A stretch of 64,000 nt of DNA. Origin: Brucella sp. 21LCYQ03 (lineage in GTDB: Bacteria; Pseudomonadota; Alphaproteobacteria; Rhizobiales; Rhizobiaceae). The stretch spans positions 1 through 64,000 of the forward strand of contig NZ_JAMJWE010000003.1 in the NCBI RefSeq assembly GCF_023554105.1. The letters run 5' to 3'. The stretch's first letter is position 1; every line of letters begins with the position of its first letter. The position numbers were made by a program, and so were the translations under genes. A model generated the notes under the pieces. That model ran no database searches. It saw only the letters and a list, made by a program, of their open reading frames with translations, and had not been told where the DNA came from. Shown in pieces: positions 43,521 to 53,338 of this stretch.

Positions 43521-44725
43521 GCGTGACCTCCTGCATCTCCACGAAACCGCCCGAGAATACGATTATATGTGTTCACGATCTGATTTCTTATGTGCGCTGC
43601 GCCATCAAGAATGCGATCATTCCATTTATCAGGAATGCCTATGCGCCGGCCAGTAATGAGGGCAAAACCGGTCATGAGGATAACGCCGATAGGTACCAGA
43701 TACATAATTACAATGTAGGTTTCGTCCTTATCTGCACGGTCTGCAGAAAAATAACCGGCCCAGTAAACGATCAAAGCGGTGCTGATTGCTGAAAAAGATG
43801 CCGATACCCGTGCTTCACGATGCGAACGGGAGTCGCCAGCAAACGCAAGCGCAATCATAGCAAAAACAACAGGATAAAGCCACTCTGACAAACGACGGTG
43901 CAGTTCGGCTTTATAACGCAGAGGGCGTGTCTGCAAGATTGGATCGTTTGGATCTGGATTAATCAAATAGGAAAGAGGGCGATCCTTGGCATATATCACG
44001 AAATCATCGCCAGCGGAGGTGAACTGGCTAAGATCAAATGCATAGGAATTGAACTTGATTATCGAAACTGTGCCATCCGAAACATCACGGCGCTGCACTT
44101 CGCCATCCTTCATCAGAAGCATGTCGCCAGACGGTGTGCTGGCAATGTTACCGTCAGATGCGTAATAAATGAGGTCAAGAGTAGGGTCGCGGGAATCTGC
44201 GATAAACAGGCCGCCAATGCTTCCGTCTGCGCGGCGTTCAGCAATTTGAATATAAAGATTATCAGAGAGCTTTCTGAAGTTACCTTCCTGCACCACAACA
44301 TTGAGCATGTCTGCGCTCGCATTGGCAATCATTGCGCGCATATTCATGCGCGCATATGGATCCACGTAGTTTGCAACGACAAACGAAACCAAAGAGATAA
44401 TTGCTGCGAGCAACAAAATTGGCCGCATCACCGCGCTCCGCGGTGCACCCGAAGCATTGATGACGACAAGTTCAGAATCCTGATTCATCGTCGAAAGTGT
44501 CTGCGTGATCGCAATAATCAGCGCAAATGGCATTACCAGTGGAATTGCTGAAGGAATGAGCAACGAACTGAACTGAATAATCGTCTGGATGGACTGACCG
44601 CTGGTGGTTAGAAAGTCCACCCGTTGAAGCACTTGTACAGTCCATGTTATGCCAACCGCAGCACCGAGCACTGCGAAGAACATGATCGCCACGCGGCGAA
44701 GGATGTACAACTCGATCAGTTTCAT
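43517..44725 (-). CDS. lptF: LPS export permease LptF
   Basis: 402 residues. Starts MKLIELYILRRVAIMFFAVL, the LptF pattern. SSLLIPSAIPLVMPFALIIA is the conserved second membrane segment, and three further segments follow residue 285. First gene of the lptF-lptG-lptD operon; its promoter must lie in the 371 bases shared with pepA. The C-terminal extension beyond residue 350 is polar and basic. Confidence 0.93.
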   Translation of the reverse strand: MKLIELYILRRVAIMFFAVLGAAVGITWTVQVLQRVDFLTTSGQSIQTIIQFSSLLIPSAIPLVMPFALIIAITQTLSTMNQDSELVVINASGAPRSAVMRPILLLAAIISLVSFVVANYVDPYARMNMRAMIANASADMLNVVVQEGNFRKLSDNLYIQIAERRADGSIGGLFIADSRDPTLDLIYYASDGNIASTPSGDMLLMKDGEVQRRDVSDGTVSIIKFNSYAFDLSQFTSAGDDFVIYAKDRPLSYLINPDPNDPILQTRPLRYKAELHRRLSEWLYPVVFAMIALAFAGDSRSHREARVSASFSAISTALIVYWAGYFSADRADKDETYIVIMYLVPIGVILMTGFALITGRRIGIPDKWNDRILDGAAHIRNQIVNTYNRILGRFRGDAGGHA

Positions 44726-45096
44726 AGGTGGAGTTTACATCCTGGTTCAGTTGAAAAAGCCTGACTCATGAACAGAATCAAGGCTCGACAATTCATAGAT
44801 ATCTTAATCGGACTTGGCTAAAATTAGCCGAAGAAATTAGGTTAACAGATTACTAAAGATTTTTAGCAGATACCAGCAATAGTCTCTTTAAAGCTATTGG
44901 AATAATCGACGCAACCGTTTTTCGATCTGTGCCAGATACATACATATCCTATGTTCTCAAGTTTCTATTCGCGTTAACACAAAACTGATTTTGATTGCGC
45001 CTTACCCTTGCTGTTTCGCCATATTCGTCTCACATGAGTATGGAAAAGTCGCGACACAATCGTGTCATCTTAAAATCAGGCTTGTTTGGAGTTGTT
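44726..45096. other. divergent control region lptF/pepA
   Basis: 371 AT-rich bases with no ORF I can support. It carries a small dyad GGCTAA-AA-TTAGCC at 44816-44829 and no intrinsic terminator. Promoters for the lpt operon and pepA are expected here but I cannot fix them. A GGAG precedes the pepA ATG. Confidence 0.55.
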
Positions 45097-46590
45097 ATGT
45101 CGAAACGCCCTTCATTCTCTTTCAATGAATTTTCAGCACCGCAAAAAGGCGTAAGCATCGTTTTGGTTGCCAAAGGTGGAAGCTTTGCGGAAGAGGCGGC
45201 GCAAGCCGTCGGTGGTTCTGAGAAAATCAAGCGTATCATTGAAGTGTCGGGCTTTTCGGGCGCTCTTGGCAAAACTGCAGAGGCAATCGAAACCTCTGAA
45301 GGCGGTATCGATAAGATTGTGCTGGTTGGTGTCGGTGAACCTGGCGAACTTGGTAATGACGACTGGATTAAAATCGGTGGCGCAGCATTTTCGCGAATCG
45401 GTAAATCTGAGCGCGCTACGGTGACGCTGGCTCTGCCTGAAACGACAATTGCTGGTGATGAAGCAGCCGACGTCGCGCTTGGTATGATCTTGCGCTCCTA
45501 CGAATTTAACCGCTACAAAACCCGCAAAAGCGAAGAAAATGGTGAACCAAAGCATGCCGCTAAGGTTCACATTCATGTAGCCGACACACACAGCGCGAAG
45601 AAGGCGCTCGAAGTTGCTGAGGCGGTCGCTGATGGGGTTCTAAAAGCCCGCGATCTCGTGAATGAGCCAGCCAATGTCCTTGGCCCTGTAGAATTCGCTG
45701 AAGAAGCGGAAAAGCTTGAAAAGCTGGGCGTGAAGGTTGAAGTTCTTGGCGAAAAGGAAATGAAGAAGCTCGGTATGGGCTCGCTTCTGGGGGTTGCGCA
45801 GGGATCGCCTCGTCCGCCACGCCTCGTTATCATGGAATGGCAGGGCGCGAAGGCTAAAGAAAAGCCCATTGCTTTCGTTGGTAAAGGCGTGACTTTCGAC
45901 ACGGGTGGCATCTCGATTAAGCCAGCCGGTGGCATGGAAGAAATGAAGGGTGACATGGGCGGCGCGGCTGCTGTCACTGGTCTGATGCGCGCTCTTGCGG
46001 GACGTAAAGCAAAGGTCAACGCGATTGGTGTGATCGGCCTTGTTGAAAACATGCCAGACGGTAATGCACAGCGTCCCGGCGATATTGTTACCTCAATGTC
46101 TGGCCAGACAATTGAAGTTATCAACACCGATGCCGAAGGCCGTCTCGTACTCGCTGATGCGCTTTATTACACCAATGATCGCTTTAAGCCGCAGTTCATT
46201 ATCAATCTGGCGACGCTGACGGGCGCTATTCTCGTGGCTCTTGGCACGCATCATGCGGGCCTGTTTTCCAATGATGATGAATTGGCAGACCAGCTTTACG
46301 ATGCGGGTCAGGCAACAGGTGAAAAGCTGTGGCGCCTGCCGATGGGCAAGGAATACGACAAGATGATCGATTCCAAATTTGCCGACATGAAGAACAGCGC
46401 TGGTCGTCATGCAGGCTCGATTACAGCCGCGCAGTTCCTTAAGCGGTTTGTCGGCGATACGCCTTGGGCGCATCTCGATGTGGCCGGAACGGCCATGGGC
46501 TCGCCAACCAATGAATATAGCCAGACATGGGCGTCCGGTTATGGCGTTCGTCTTCTTGACCGTCTGGTTCGCGATAATTTCGAAAGCTGA
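45097..46590 (+). CDS. pepA: leucyl aminopeptidase (M17)
   Basis: 497 residues from the ATG at 45097 with GGAG upstream; a 34-residue in-frame extension upstream is unlikely. The M17 signature [14 protein letters not shown] is present, as are the metal-binding [16 protein letters not shown] and [11 protein letters not shown]. Cytosolic hexameric enzyme with two metal ions that trims N-terminal residues. In some bacteria PepA is also a DNA-binding repressor; nothing in the sequence tells for or against it. holC follows, as in E. coli (pepA-holC). Confidence 0.95.
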   Translation: MSKRPSFSFNEFSAPQKGVSIVLVAKGGSFAEEAAQAVGGSEKIKRIIEVSGFSGALGKTAEAIETSEGGIDKIVLVGVGEPGELGNDDWIKIGGAAFSRIGKSERATVTLALPETTIAGDEAADVALGMILRSYEFNRYKTRKSEENGEPKHAAKVHIHVADTHSAKKALEVAEAVADGVLKARDLVNEPANVLGPVEFAEEAEKLEKLGVKVEVLGEKEMKKLGMGSLLGVAQGSPRPPRLVIMEWQGAKAKEKPIAFVGKGVTFDTGGISIKPAGGMEEMKGDMGGAAAVTGLMRALAGRKAKVNAIGVIGLVENMPDGNAQRPGDIVTSMSGQTIEVINTDAEGRLVLADALYYTNDRFKPQFIINLATLTGAILVALGTHHAGLFSNDDELADQLYDAGQATGEKLWRLPMGKEYDKMIDSKFADMKNSAGRHAGSITAAQFLKRFVGDTPWAHLDVAGTAMGSPTNEYSQTWASGYGVRLLDRLVRDNFES

Positions 46591-46611
46591 ATTTGATTCA
46601 GAAACAATGCG

Positions 46612-46647
46612 TTGTGGCGAAGATGTGAATCACTTTCTTCGCCACAA
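46612..46647 (+). repeat. perfect 12-bp hairpin between pepA and holC
   Basis: TTGTGGCGAAGA / TCTTCGCCACAA around a 12-base loop. It starts 21 bases after the pepA stop and ends 21 bases before the holC ATG. No T run follows (TGAATGATC), so attenuation of stability or translation is more likely than termination. Confidence 0.65.
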
Positions 46648-46668
46648 TGAATGATCTAAAGAGAGCGC

Positions 46669-47118
46669 ATGGCTGAAATCCTCTTTTATCACCTGACTGA
46701 ATCGACGCTCGATGAAGCTCTGCCGGGGCTTGTCGAGCGTTCGCTCACGCGTGGCTGGCGCGTGACTATTCAGGCAGTTACGGACGAGAGGCGCGATTCG
46801 CTGGACAGTCTGCTCTGGACGTTCTCCGATACGTCATTTGTCGCGCATGGAACCGACCAGGAGCCATATCCTGAACAACAGCCTGTGCTGCTGACCACCA
46901 CGCAGGAAAACCCAAACAGTGCCACTGTCCGTTTTCTCGTTGAGGGCGCTTCACTTGATCAGGTTGCTGCTTACGAGCGTTTGGTTGTGATGTTTGACGG
47001 GCACAATCAGGAACAACTCGAACACGCGCGGGCGCAGTGGAAGTCGTTTAAGACGGAGAACCACGATTTGACCTACTGGCAACAGACACCAGATCGTCGT
47101 TGGGAGCGTAAAGCCTGA
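46669..47118 (+). CDS. holC: DNA polymerase III chi subunit
   Basis: 149 residues. MAEILFYHLTESTLDEALPG is the alphaproteobacterial HolC start; the body contains LVERSLTRGWRVTIQ and RLVVMFDGHNQEQLEHARAQWK. Chi links the clamp loader to single-strand binding protein. Position behind pepA and the size of about 150 residues agree. It overlaps the next gene by one base (TGATG). Confidence 0.92.
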   Translation: MAEILFYHLTESTLDEALPGLVERSLTRGWRVTIQAVTDERRDSLDSLLWTFSDTSFVAHGTDQEPYPEQQPVLLTTTQENPNSATVRFLVEGASLDQVAAYERLVVMFDGHNQEQLEHARAQWKSFKTENHDLTYWQQTPDRRWERKA

Positions 47119-47681
47119 TGCGCGCTCTATTCGTTGCGATGATTATCGCAGGGTTCAGTATCGCTTTGGGCTATCCTTGGTATATGCGCCATTTTACCGG
47201 TGATGAGATTGGTCGCTGGCCGATCCTCGAAAGCCGTCAGGCTGGATTTATTACGCAAGAAATTAAACTTGAAGCAAGCGATGCTCCCGTTCGCATCTTC
47301 CTCGATGCAACACCATTGCCGGGCTACGTGCCAGCCGAACGTCGTTCAGCGATAACGCTCGCTGTCAGCCGCAATGGGTTTCCCGTTCTTTCGCAGGGGA
47401 TGGATTTCGCTTCGAATAGCAGCTCGATCAATACAGATCGTCCGCAGGATGGCAGTGTTTTGCGCCAGAGTGCTGGCGATATTGACCCGGTTTTATCGGG
47501 TACATATGCCTTCCGTGCGGTTCAGGGGAATACGGACGGTTTGCAACTCTCTAAAGTCGAACTCGTTTTGAGACGCGGTGCTGATGAAGCCGATGAGACC
47601 TATACGACGATTGGTCTCGTCCTCGGAGTGCTTGGCGTCTATGCACTGATGCGGACACGCATTCGCCGACGGGCTGAGTAA
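47118..47681 (+). CDS. two-anchor membrane protein coupled to holC (hypothetical)
   Basis: 187 residues. Residues 4-20 (LFVAMIIAGFSIALGYP) form an N-terminal signal anchor and residues about 162-178 (TTIGLVLGVLGVYALM) a second one, followed by a basic RTRIRRRAE tail. The 140 residues between, beta-rich and with no Cys, should be periplasmic. Its ATG overlaps the holC stop, so it depends on holC translation. I do not recognise the family; it is probably a conserved Rhizobiales envelope protein. Confidence 0.7.
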   Translation: MRALFVAMIIAGFSIALGYPWYMRHFTGDEIGRWPILESRQAGFITQEIKLEASDAPVRIFLDATPLPGYVPAERRSAITLAVSRNGFPVLSQGMDFASNSSSINTDRPQDGSVLRQSAGDIDPVLSGTYAFRAVQGNTDGLQLSKVELVLRRGADEADETYTTIGLVLGVLGVYALMRTRIRRRAE

Positions 47682-47685
47682 GGTA

Positions 47686-49569
47686 TTACTCAGCCATTGC
47701 TTCTTCATATTCGGAAGACATTTCGAGCCACTTGTCTTCTGCATCTGCGAGCGCTGATTTTGCATCGCTCATTTCTTTATTAATCCGGATCGCTTTTTGC
47801 GGTTCCTTTTCATAAAGAGCAGGGTCTTCCAGCTGCGTCATTGATGCCTGAATCTGTTTCTGCAGTTTCTGCATCAAGCTCTCGGTTTCCTTGATCTTTT
47901 TGAGCAAGGGCGCAAATGTTTCGCGCTTCTGAGCGGCGAGTTTGCGCTGCTCTGCCTTGTTGACCTTCGGACCTTCCTCACGTTCTGAAACTTGATCGCC
48001 CTTAGCATCGGCGAGAACAATCTGCCGATATTCATCAAGATCACCGTCGAAGGCTTTCACGCCGCCTTCGCGGACCAGCCACAATCGCTCCATCGTGGCT
48101 TCGATCAAGTGGCGATCATGCGCAATGAGGATCACTGCGCCATTGAACGCATTGAGTGCGTGAACCAGTTCTTCGCGGCTATCAATATCAAGGTGGTTGG
48201 TCGGTTCGTCGAGGATCAGCAGGTTAGGGCCGTGGAATGTGGCAAGCCCCATCAAAAGCCGTGCTTTCTCGCCGCCCGAGAGATCTCTCGCGGGCGTCAG
48301 CATCTTCTCGGTCGAAAGTCCCATCTGTGCGACGCGTGCGCGAACTTTCGCTTCCAGTTCACCGGGCATGAGCTTACGCACATGCTCAATGGCGTTGTCT
48401 TCCGGGATCAGATCATCCATCTGATGCTGCGCAAAGAATGCGACTTTAAGGCTTGGCGAAAGCGTCAGCGAGCCCTTTTCGGGCTGCAAACGCCCGGCAA
48501 TAAGTTTTGCCAGCGTCGATTTACCGTTACCGTTGGAACCAAGCAGTGCAATGCGATCATCATTGTCGATGCGCAGCGTCACGTTGCGCAGTACCGGCTT
48601 ACCCGGAACATAGCCCACATCTGCGTTATCGAGCGCGATGACGGGCGATGCGGTCTTTTTATCAGCGTCAGGAAAGCGGAACGGCTGCACATTGCTTTCG
48701 ACGTAAAGCTCAATAGGCTTGAGCTTTTCCAGAGCTTTCATGCGTGACTGTGCCTGACGGGCCTTGGTAGCCTTCGCGCGGAACCGCTCCACAAACGATT
48801 CCATATGCTTGCGATGTGCTTCCTGCTTGGCGTGAGCCTTTTGCTGAAGCTCAAGCATCTCATGGCGCTGCCGCTCGAACTGATCATAATTACCACGCCA
48901 GAAGCTGATCTTCTTCTGATCGAGATGCATGATTGAGGAGGTGGCCGAGTTCAGCAGGTCACGATCATGGCTGATGATGATCACGGTGTGCGGATAGCGC
49001 TTCACATAGTCGACCAGCCACAAAACACCTTCAAGATCGAGATAGTTGGTCGGTTCATCGAGCAACAGCAGATCAGGCTCGGAGAAAAGAACAGCAGCGA
49101 GCGCCACACGCATACGCCAGCCGCCGGAGAAAGCGGATGCTGGACGGCGCTGCGCTTCGGCATCAAAGCCCAGACCTGAAAGGATCGCTCCTGCGCGTGC
49201 TTCTGCGGAATGGGCATTGATATCAGCAAGACGTGTATGAATTTCGGCAATACGATGCGGATCAGTTGCAGTTTCTGCTTCTTCAAGAAGTGCTGCGCGC
49301 TCCTTATCCGCTTTCATGACGATTTCGATCAGTGCATCTTCAGTGCCAGGAGCTTCCTGTGCCACTTGTCCGATGCGCGTATTTTTCGGCAAGGATATGC
49401 TGCCGCTTTCCGATGCAAGGTCGCCGGTGATCACGCGGAAAAGTGTTGACTTTCCGGTGCCGTTACGGCCAACAAAACCCGTCTTCGATCCCGCTGGCAG
49501 TGTAACACTGGCGTGGTCGATCAAAAGGCGCCCGGCGATGCGTACAGAGATATCGTCAAGAATAAGCAT
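47686..49569 (-). CDS. ABC-F family ATPase
   Basis: 627 residues from the ATG at 49569; the ORF has a 13-residue upstream extension without support. Two ATP-binding cassettes: Walker A GRNGTGKST at 34-42 and GSNGNGKSTL near 340, signature motifs FSGGWRMRVALA and LSGGEKARLLMG, Walker B LLLLDEPTNYLD and LLILDEPTNHLD. The linker between (about 230-300) is charged, and a coiled coil ends the protein (about 540-620). No membrane part, so it is a translation factor of the Uup/YheS kind rather than a transporter. Convergent with the holC-coupled gene. Confidence 0.92.
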   Translation of the reverse strand: MLILDDISVRIAGRLLIDHASVTLPAGSKTGFVGRNGTGKSTLFRVITGDLASESGSISLPKNTRIGQVAQEAPGTEDALIEIVMKADKERAALLEEAETATDPHRIAEIHTRLADINAHSAEARAGAILSGLGFDAEAQRRPASAFSGGWRMRVALAAVLFSEPDLLLLDEPTNYLDLEGVLWLVDYVKRYPHTVIIISHDRDLLNSATSSIMHLDQKKISFWRGNYDQFERQRHEMLELQQKAHAKQEAHRKHMESFVERFRAKATKARQAQSRMKALEKLKPIELYVESNVQPFRFPDADKKTASPVIALDNADVGYVPGKPVLRNVTLRIDNDDRIALLGSNGNGKSTLAKLIAGRLQPEKGSLTLSPSLKVAFFAQHQMDDLIPEDNAIEHVRKLMPGELEAKVRARVAQMGLSTEKMLTPARDLSGGEKARLLMGLATFHGPNLLILDEPTNHLDIDSREELVHALNAFNGAVILIAHDRHLIEATMERLWLVREGGVKAFDGDLDEYRQIVLADAKGDQVSEREEGPKVNKAEQRKLAAQKRETFAPLLKKIKETESLMQKLQKQIQASMTQLEDPALYEKEPQKAIRINKEMSDAKSALADAEDKWLEMSSEYEEAMAE

Positions 49570-49626
49570 GGTGAGAAGGCTTTTGCACGGCTTCCAATAT
49601 TTGCGCAAGTATCAACTGATTGAATA

Positions 49627-50169
49627 TCAGGCGAAGCGGCGTCCCACTTCGCTACGCTGAAACTGAATAAGATCGAGCGAGGGGGCATCCGCACTTAAAC
49701 GGGTGAGTGCTGCATGAATTTGTCCGCGATGGTGCGTCTGATGATTGAACAAATGCCCCAGTGCTGGCGCGACCCGTTGGCTGATAGTTCGCACATTCGT
49801 CGCTGTCATATATGTAAACCGGCCCGCAAGCCGTTCTGCATTCATGCTTTCAATATATTTGCAGATACGCTGATCTTCAGCTTTTCGCAGGTCGCGCAGT
49901 TTGATGAAGTCATCCGTAATAATGGCATCAAGTTGGTTCGGATGATCGCCTTCGCCGGTGAAACGCTTCATCCAGATACGGTCTGTGACGAGAAGATGAT
50001 TAAAGGTTCGATGGATCGATCCGAAGAACAGGCCGAGGTCGAGCCGGTAATCTACATCGCTCAAATCTGCAGCTGCGGAATACAGCAACTCATTGGCCCA
50101 GCGATTGTAATAGGCAAACATTTGAAAGTGCTGTTCCATGAGTCCCCGCATTGGAATCGAATTATCCAT
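49627..50169 (-). CDS. DinB-family protein
   Basis: 180 residues. A four-helix DinB/YfiT fold with three probable metal His: in SIHRTFNHLLVTD near 53-60, and in LFNHQTHHRGQIHAAL near 139-147. FAYYNRWANELLY is the typical first helix. Members include thiol-dependent transferases (bacillithiol, mycothiol) and many of unknown role. It lies 57 bases upstream of the ABC-F gene on the same strand. Confidence 0.88.
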   Translation of the reverse strand: MDNSIPMRGLMEQHFQMFAYYNRWANELLYSAAADLSDVDYRLDLGLFFGSIHRTFNHLLVTDRIWMKRFTGEGDHPNQLDAIITDDFIKLRDLRKAEDQRICKYIESMNAERLAGRFTYMTATNVRTISQRVAPALGHLFNHQTHHRGQIHAALTRLSADAPSLDLIQFQRSEVGRRFA

Positions 50170-50298
50170 CTATGCAGTCAATTTTCTGTCGTCTCAAGCT
50201 GATAAGCGACATACCCAAGGGCGCTGCCCCTTGGCAATCGGGCCTATCAACGCTATAGAGCCTCACTTTCCGAATTTTCCATCATACAAGGTGTCATA

Positions 50299-50721
50299 AT
50301 GGCAATCGAACGTACTTTCTCCATGATCAAGCCTGACGCAACTCGCCGCAACCTGACCGGCGCGATCACCACCAAGCTTGAAGAAGCTGGTCTGCGTGTT
50401 GTTGCTTCCAAGCGCGTTTGGATGAGCACCCGTGAAGCTGAAGGCTTCTACGCTGTTCACAAAGAACGTCCTTTCTTTGGTGAACTGGTTGAATCCATGT
50501 CGTCCGGCCCAACAATCGTTCAGGTTCTCGAAGGCGAAAACGCCATTCTCAAGAACCGCGAAGTTATGGGCGCAACCAACCCTGCAAACGCAGACGCTGG
50601 TACAATCCGTAAGGAATTTGCTCTGTCGATCGGCGAAAATTCGGTTCACGGTTCGGACGCTCCTGAAACCGCTGCTGAAGAAATCGCTTACTGGTTCTCG
50701 GGCACCGAAATCGTCGGCTAA
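50299..50721 (+). CDS. ndk: nucleoside diphosphate kinase
   Basis: 140 residues. [19 protein letters not shown] at the start, [15 protein letters not shown] in the middle and [16 protein letters not shown] with the phospho-accepting His117. It balances nucleoside triphosphates using ATP. Codon use is strongly biased (GCT, GTT, CGT, AAG), as expected of a highly expressed gene. Ended by a strong bidirectional terminator. Confidence 0.97.
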   Translation: MAIERTFSMIKPDATRRNLTGAITTKLEEAGLRVVASKRVWMSTREAEGFYAVHKERPFFGELVESMSSGPTIVQVLEGENAILKNREVMGATNPANADAGTIRKEFALSIGENSVHGSDAPETAAEEIAYWFSGTEIVG

Positions 50722-50739
50722 TTGCTGATAGATTGATTG

Positions 50740-50772
50740 AAAAAGCCCGGTCGTGAGACCGGGCTTTTTTTT
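50740..50772. terminator. bidirectional terminator between ndk and the YbaY/META gene
   Basis: Arms AAAAAGCCCGGTC / GACCGGGCTTTTT with loop GTGA, then more T. The A run on the left makes it usable for the convergent minus-strand gene also. Starts 19 bases after the ndk stop. Confidence 0.9.
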
Positions 50773-50790
50773 GTGCGATATTTCTGATCA

Positions 50791-51594
50791 TTAAAGGCTT
50801 TGAGCAAGCCTTGCCAATTCGTCGCCGCCTTCATCAATCAGGACGAGTTTTCCAGCATCCATCTTATAGGAGCGCGTCTTTTCGAGAATATCGAGGAATT
50901 TGCGCTCCTGATTCATCAGGGCAGGTGGGCATTGCATATAAGTGGAGCCAATCTCGGCAAAGTAAATGTTGCTGCCGGAGATTGTCGCTTTGCTCATAAA
51001 GCGGTTGCATCCGCCTGAACCGCTCACAGTGCCGTCAGAGTCGACCAGAAGTGTGGTCTGCGCTGTATCAACAACGCCACCACCTTGAATATCTTCAGCG
51101 AGCCAGTCCTTGCCCTCAATCCCTATAGCAGTTGATTCATCCGAGCTTTTGCGAACCATCACAACTTTCAGCTCGATAGAATCGTCAAGCTTCTTTGGAT
51201 CGATAGAATAGCGCTCATCATTCACAAACCACAAAGTGTCACCGGCGACGATGCGCGCCTGCAAAGCGTAACTGTGGCTCGGTTCAATCTCGTCGGTATC
51301 GAAGCTGATTGCGAATGGGATAGGTACGCCCTGCAATGTATTGACCGTTGTTTCGGCAATAATCTTTGACGGCGCATCAGCGAGGGAAACATCTGTGAGC
51401 TGCACGATCAGGTGTGCTTCCGGAGGCAGTGCAATGCGCTCACGATACATCACCTTGCCACTGATTGTCTTTTCAGCAGCAACGCTTGCCGTTGGCATGG
51501 AGGTTGTCACAAACATGGCAGCTGCACCGAATGCACCTAGTCCCGCAGTGAGCGCTGCCACGATTGAAAGAGTTTTCGTCAGTCCTTTTAGCAT
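50791..51594 (-). CDS. secreted YbaY/META-domain protein
   Basis: 267 residues from the ATG at 51594, which gives a normal signal peptide (LTKTLSIVAALTAGLGAFG, about 1-40); an ATG at 51636 would add 14 residues with acidic character. Residues 43-148 are a YbaY-type beta domain (SGKVMYRERIALPPEAHLIV). Residues 162-267 are a META/HslJ domain (GGCNRFMSKATISGSNIYF, MQCPPALMNQERKFLDILE), with Cys196 and Cys222 able to pair. YbaY+META fusions occur in the envelope of proteobacteria; HslJ is linked to novobiocin and heat resistance. Role here unproven. Confidence 0.85.
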   Translation of the reverse strand: MLKGLTKTLSIVAALTAGLGAFGAAAMFVTTSMPTASVAAEKTISGKVMYRERIALPPEAHLIVQLTDVSLADAPSKIIAETTVNTLQGVPIPFAISFDTDEIEPSHSYALQARIVAGDTLWFVNDERYSIDPKKLDDSIELKVVMVRKSSDESTAIGIEGKDWLAEDIQGGGVVDTAQTTLLVDSDGTVSGSGGCNRFMSKATISGSNIYFAEIGSTYMQCPPALMNQERKFLDILEKTRSYKMDAGKLVLIDEGGDELARLAQSL

Positions 51595-51880
51595 TGCCAA
51601 TTCGAAACTTTCGTTCCCCCAAACTTTTTGTTTCATACTTTTAGCTGCTCAGACAATCTGTCGATCGTCATATTCGCTCGCTGAAAAGCATCAACAGTCA
51701 CTGCGCAAACAATAAGCGCGGCATCATGTGAAAATTGTGGCAGCGTAGTCACACACCTTACAAATTAGCCTATATTGTAGGGGGTTAAATAGTTAATTCG
51801 CCATTAAATTAGGACCGAGAAACTCTTTGTATGCAAGAAAGAGTTTTACCTGCGGCGTCTTATTGTGACAAATGCTGCAT

Positions 51881-52360
51881 TCAGCGCTTCTGCCAGCGCT
51901 CGCGGCTGTGGTCGTCCGCTACCTTTGATTCGACCCAATTACCCTTGTTGCCGTCCAGTAAATGTTCTCGTTTCCAGAACGGCGCATCGGTTTTCATGAA
52001 GTCCATAAGGAATGAGGCTGCTTCGAAGGCGGCCTGTCGATGAGACGATGCGGTCACTACAAGGACGATATTTTCTCCGGGCTTTATGAGTCCGTAGCGA
52101 TGAATGATTGAGATGCCGGATAAGGGCCACCGCTTGATCGCTTCGTCAGCAATGCGTCGAATTGCAGTTTCGGCCATGCCTGGGTAGTGTTCAAGCTCAA
52201 GCGCAGACAGCTTGCCACCTTCATCGCGGCACAGGCCACTGAAGCTAACAATCGCGCCGATGTCGGTGCGACCTTCACCAAGTTTGCTGATTTCCTCGGT
52301 AATATCGAAGTCGGTACTCTGTACGCTAATGAAGAGGGGGCAGTTGCCGCTTCTGGTCAT
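51881..52360 (-). CDS. moaE: molybdopterin synthase catalytic subunit MoaE
   Basis: 159 residues. ALELEHYPGMAETAIRRI, ISIIHRYGLIKPGENIVLVV, SSHRQAAFEAASFLMDFMK and APFWKREHL contain the active-site Arg/His/Lys set of MoaE. It transfers sulfur from MoaD thiocarboxylate to precursor Z. It follows moaD after one base. The 244 bases downstream of the META gene start (51637-51880) hold nothing recognisable. Confidence 0.95.
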   Translation of the reverse strand: MTRSGNCPLFISVQSTDFDITEEISKLGEGRTDIGAIVSFSGLCRDEGGKLSALELEHYPGMAETAIRRIADEAIKRWPLSGISIIHRYGLIKPGENIVLVVTASSHRQAAFEAASFLMDFMKTDAPFWKREHLLDGNKGNWVESKVADDHSRERWQKR

Positions 52361-52361
52361 A

Positions 52362-52619
52362 TCAGCCGCCTGTCATAGGCGGGAAAAGCGCCACCTCATT
52401 GCCGTCTCGAATGAGTTCATCATGTTCGGCATGTTCTTGGTTGATCGCAGCACGAATGACGTTTTCATGTTCGAATGCTGCTTCATATTCTTCGCCAAGC
52501 GTTTTCAGATGAGCAATAAGGTCGCCCACGCTGATCGTCTGGTGTGGAAGCTCGATAACTTCTTCGCCCCTGCCGATTTGTTCACGCACCCAAGCAAAAT
52601 AAACGAGGTTTACGCGCAT
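52362..52619 (-). CDS. moaD: molybdopterin synthase sulfur carrier MoaD
   Basis: 85 residues with ubiquitin-like fold, starting MRVNLVYFAWVREQIG and ending in the required Gly-Gly (FPPMTGG). The C-terminal Gly is adenylated by MoeB and carries the sulfur. Adjacent to moaE and 4 bases downstream of pgsA. A molybdoenzyme gene lies at 61048 in this window. Confidence 0.95.
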   Translation of the reverse strand: MRVNLVYFAWVREQIGRGEEVIELPHQTISVGDLIAHLKTLGEEYEAAFEHENVIRAAINQEHAEHDELIRDGNEVALFPPMTGG

Positions 52620-52623
52620 GATC

Positions 52624-53208
52624 TTAGTCCATGACGTGCTTGAGGCCAGCGCGGAAATAGTCCCAGCCGGTGTAAAGCGTCAGGATTGCGGAAATCCAAA
52701 GAAGCACGATCCCAATTTCAGTTGTGAAAGGCAGAATTTTTTCGCCAGCTGGACCAGCGAGCAGGAACGCCAAAGCAACCATCTGTGCAGTGGTTTTCCA
52801 TTTTGCAAGCTGTGAAACTGGAACACTGACTTTGAGTTCTGCCAGATATTCGCGCAGGCCAGATACAAGAATTTCGCGGCAAAGAATGATGATCGCAGCC
52901 CAGAGTGTCCATCCGGCGATGGTGCCATCAGCTGCCAGCAACAGAAGGCAGGCCGAAACCAGAAGCTTATCGGCGATCGGATCAAGCATACGGCCAATTG
53001 TTGACGTCTGCTGCCAGATACGGGCGAGATAGCCATCGAAAAAGTCTGTAATGCTGGCGATAGCAAAAATTGCCAATGCGGCCCAACGCGAATTATCACT
53101 CGATTGAAGTCGTCCCTCTACGAAGAAACACAAAACGACAAGCGGCACGGCAATGATCCGAGCGTAAGTCAGTATGTTTGGTAGGGAGAGAGTGTGATTT
53201 TTCCGCAT
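52624..53208 (-). CDS. pgsA: CDP-diacylglycerol-glycerol-3-phosphate 3-phosphatidyltransferase
   Basis: 193 residues from the ATG at 53208. Start SLPNILTYARIIAVPLVV is typical. The CDP-alcohol phosphotransferase signature DG-x2-AR-x8-G-x3-D-x3-D appears as FFDGYLARIWQQTSTIGRML and DPIADK. About five membrane segments. It makes phosphatidylglycerol phosphate for membrane lipids. Position between uvrC and moaD is common in alphaproteobacteria. Confidence 0.95.
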   Translation of the reverse strand: MRKNHTLSLPNILTYARIIAVPLVVLCFFVEGRLQSSDNSRWAALAIFAIASITDFFDGYLARIWQQTSTIGRMLDPIADKLLVSACLLLLAADGTIAGWTLWAAIIILCREILVSGLREYLAELKVSVPVSQLAKWKTTAQMVALAFLLAGPAGEKILPFTTEIGIVLLWISAILTLYTGWDYFRAGLKHVMD

Positions 53209-53338
53209 TGTACCGCCGTATTCGTTGCTGGTGCACCACATCAGGGATGACTGAGAAAATCAACACCTGCTCATGTGTTCTTTATGGACGTAATGACGCC
53301 TGTGGAGAATTACTCGCCCAAACCCAGACAAAATTACG

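Noticed and set aside
43898-44551. 217-codon ORF on the plus strand
   Set aside because: Antisense to lptF; the translated product is low in structure and rich in Cys, His and Asn.
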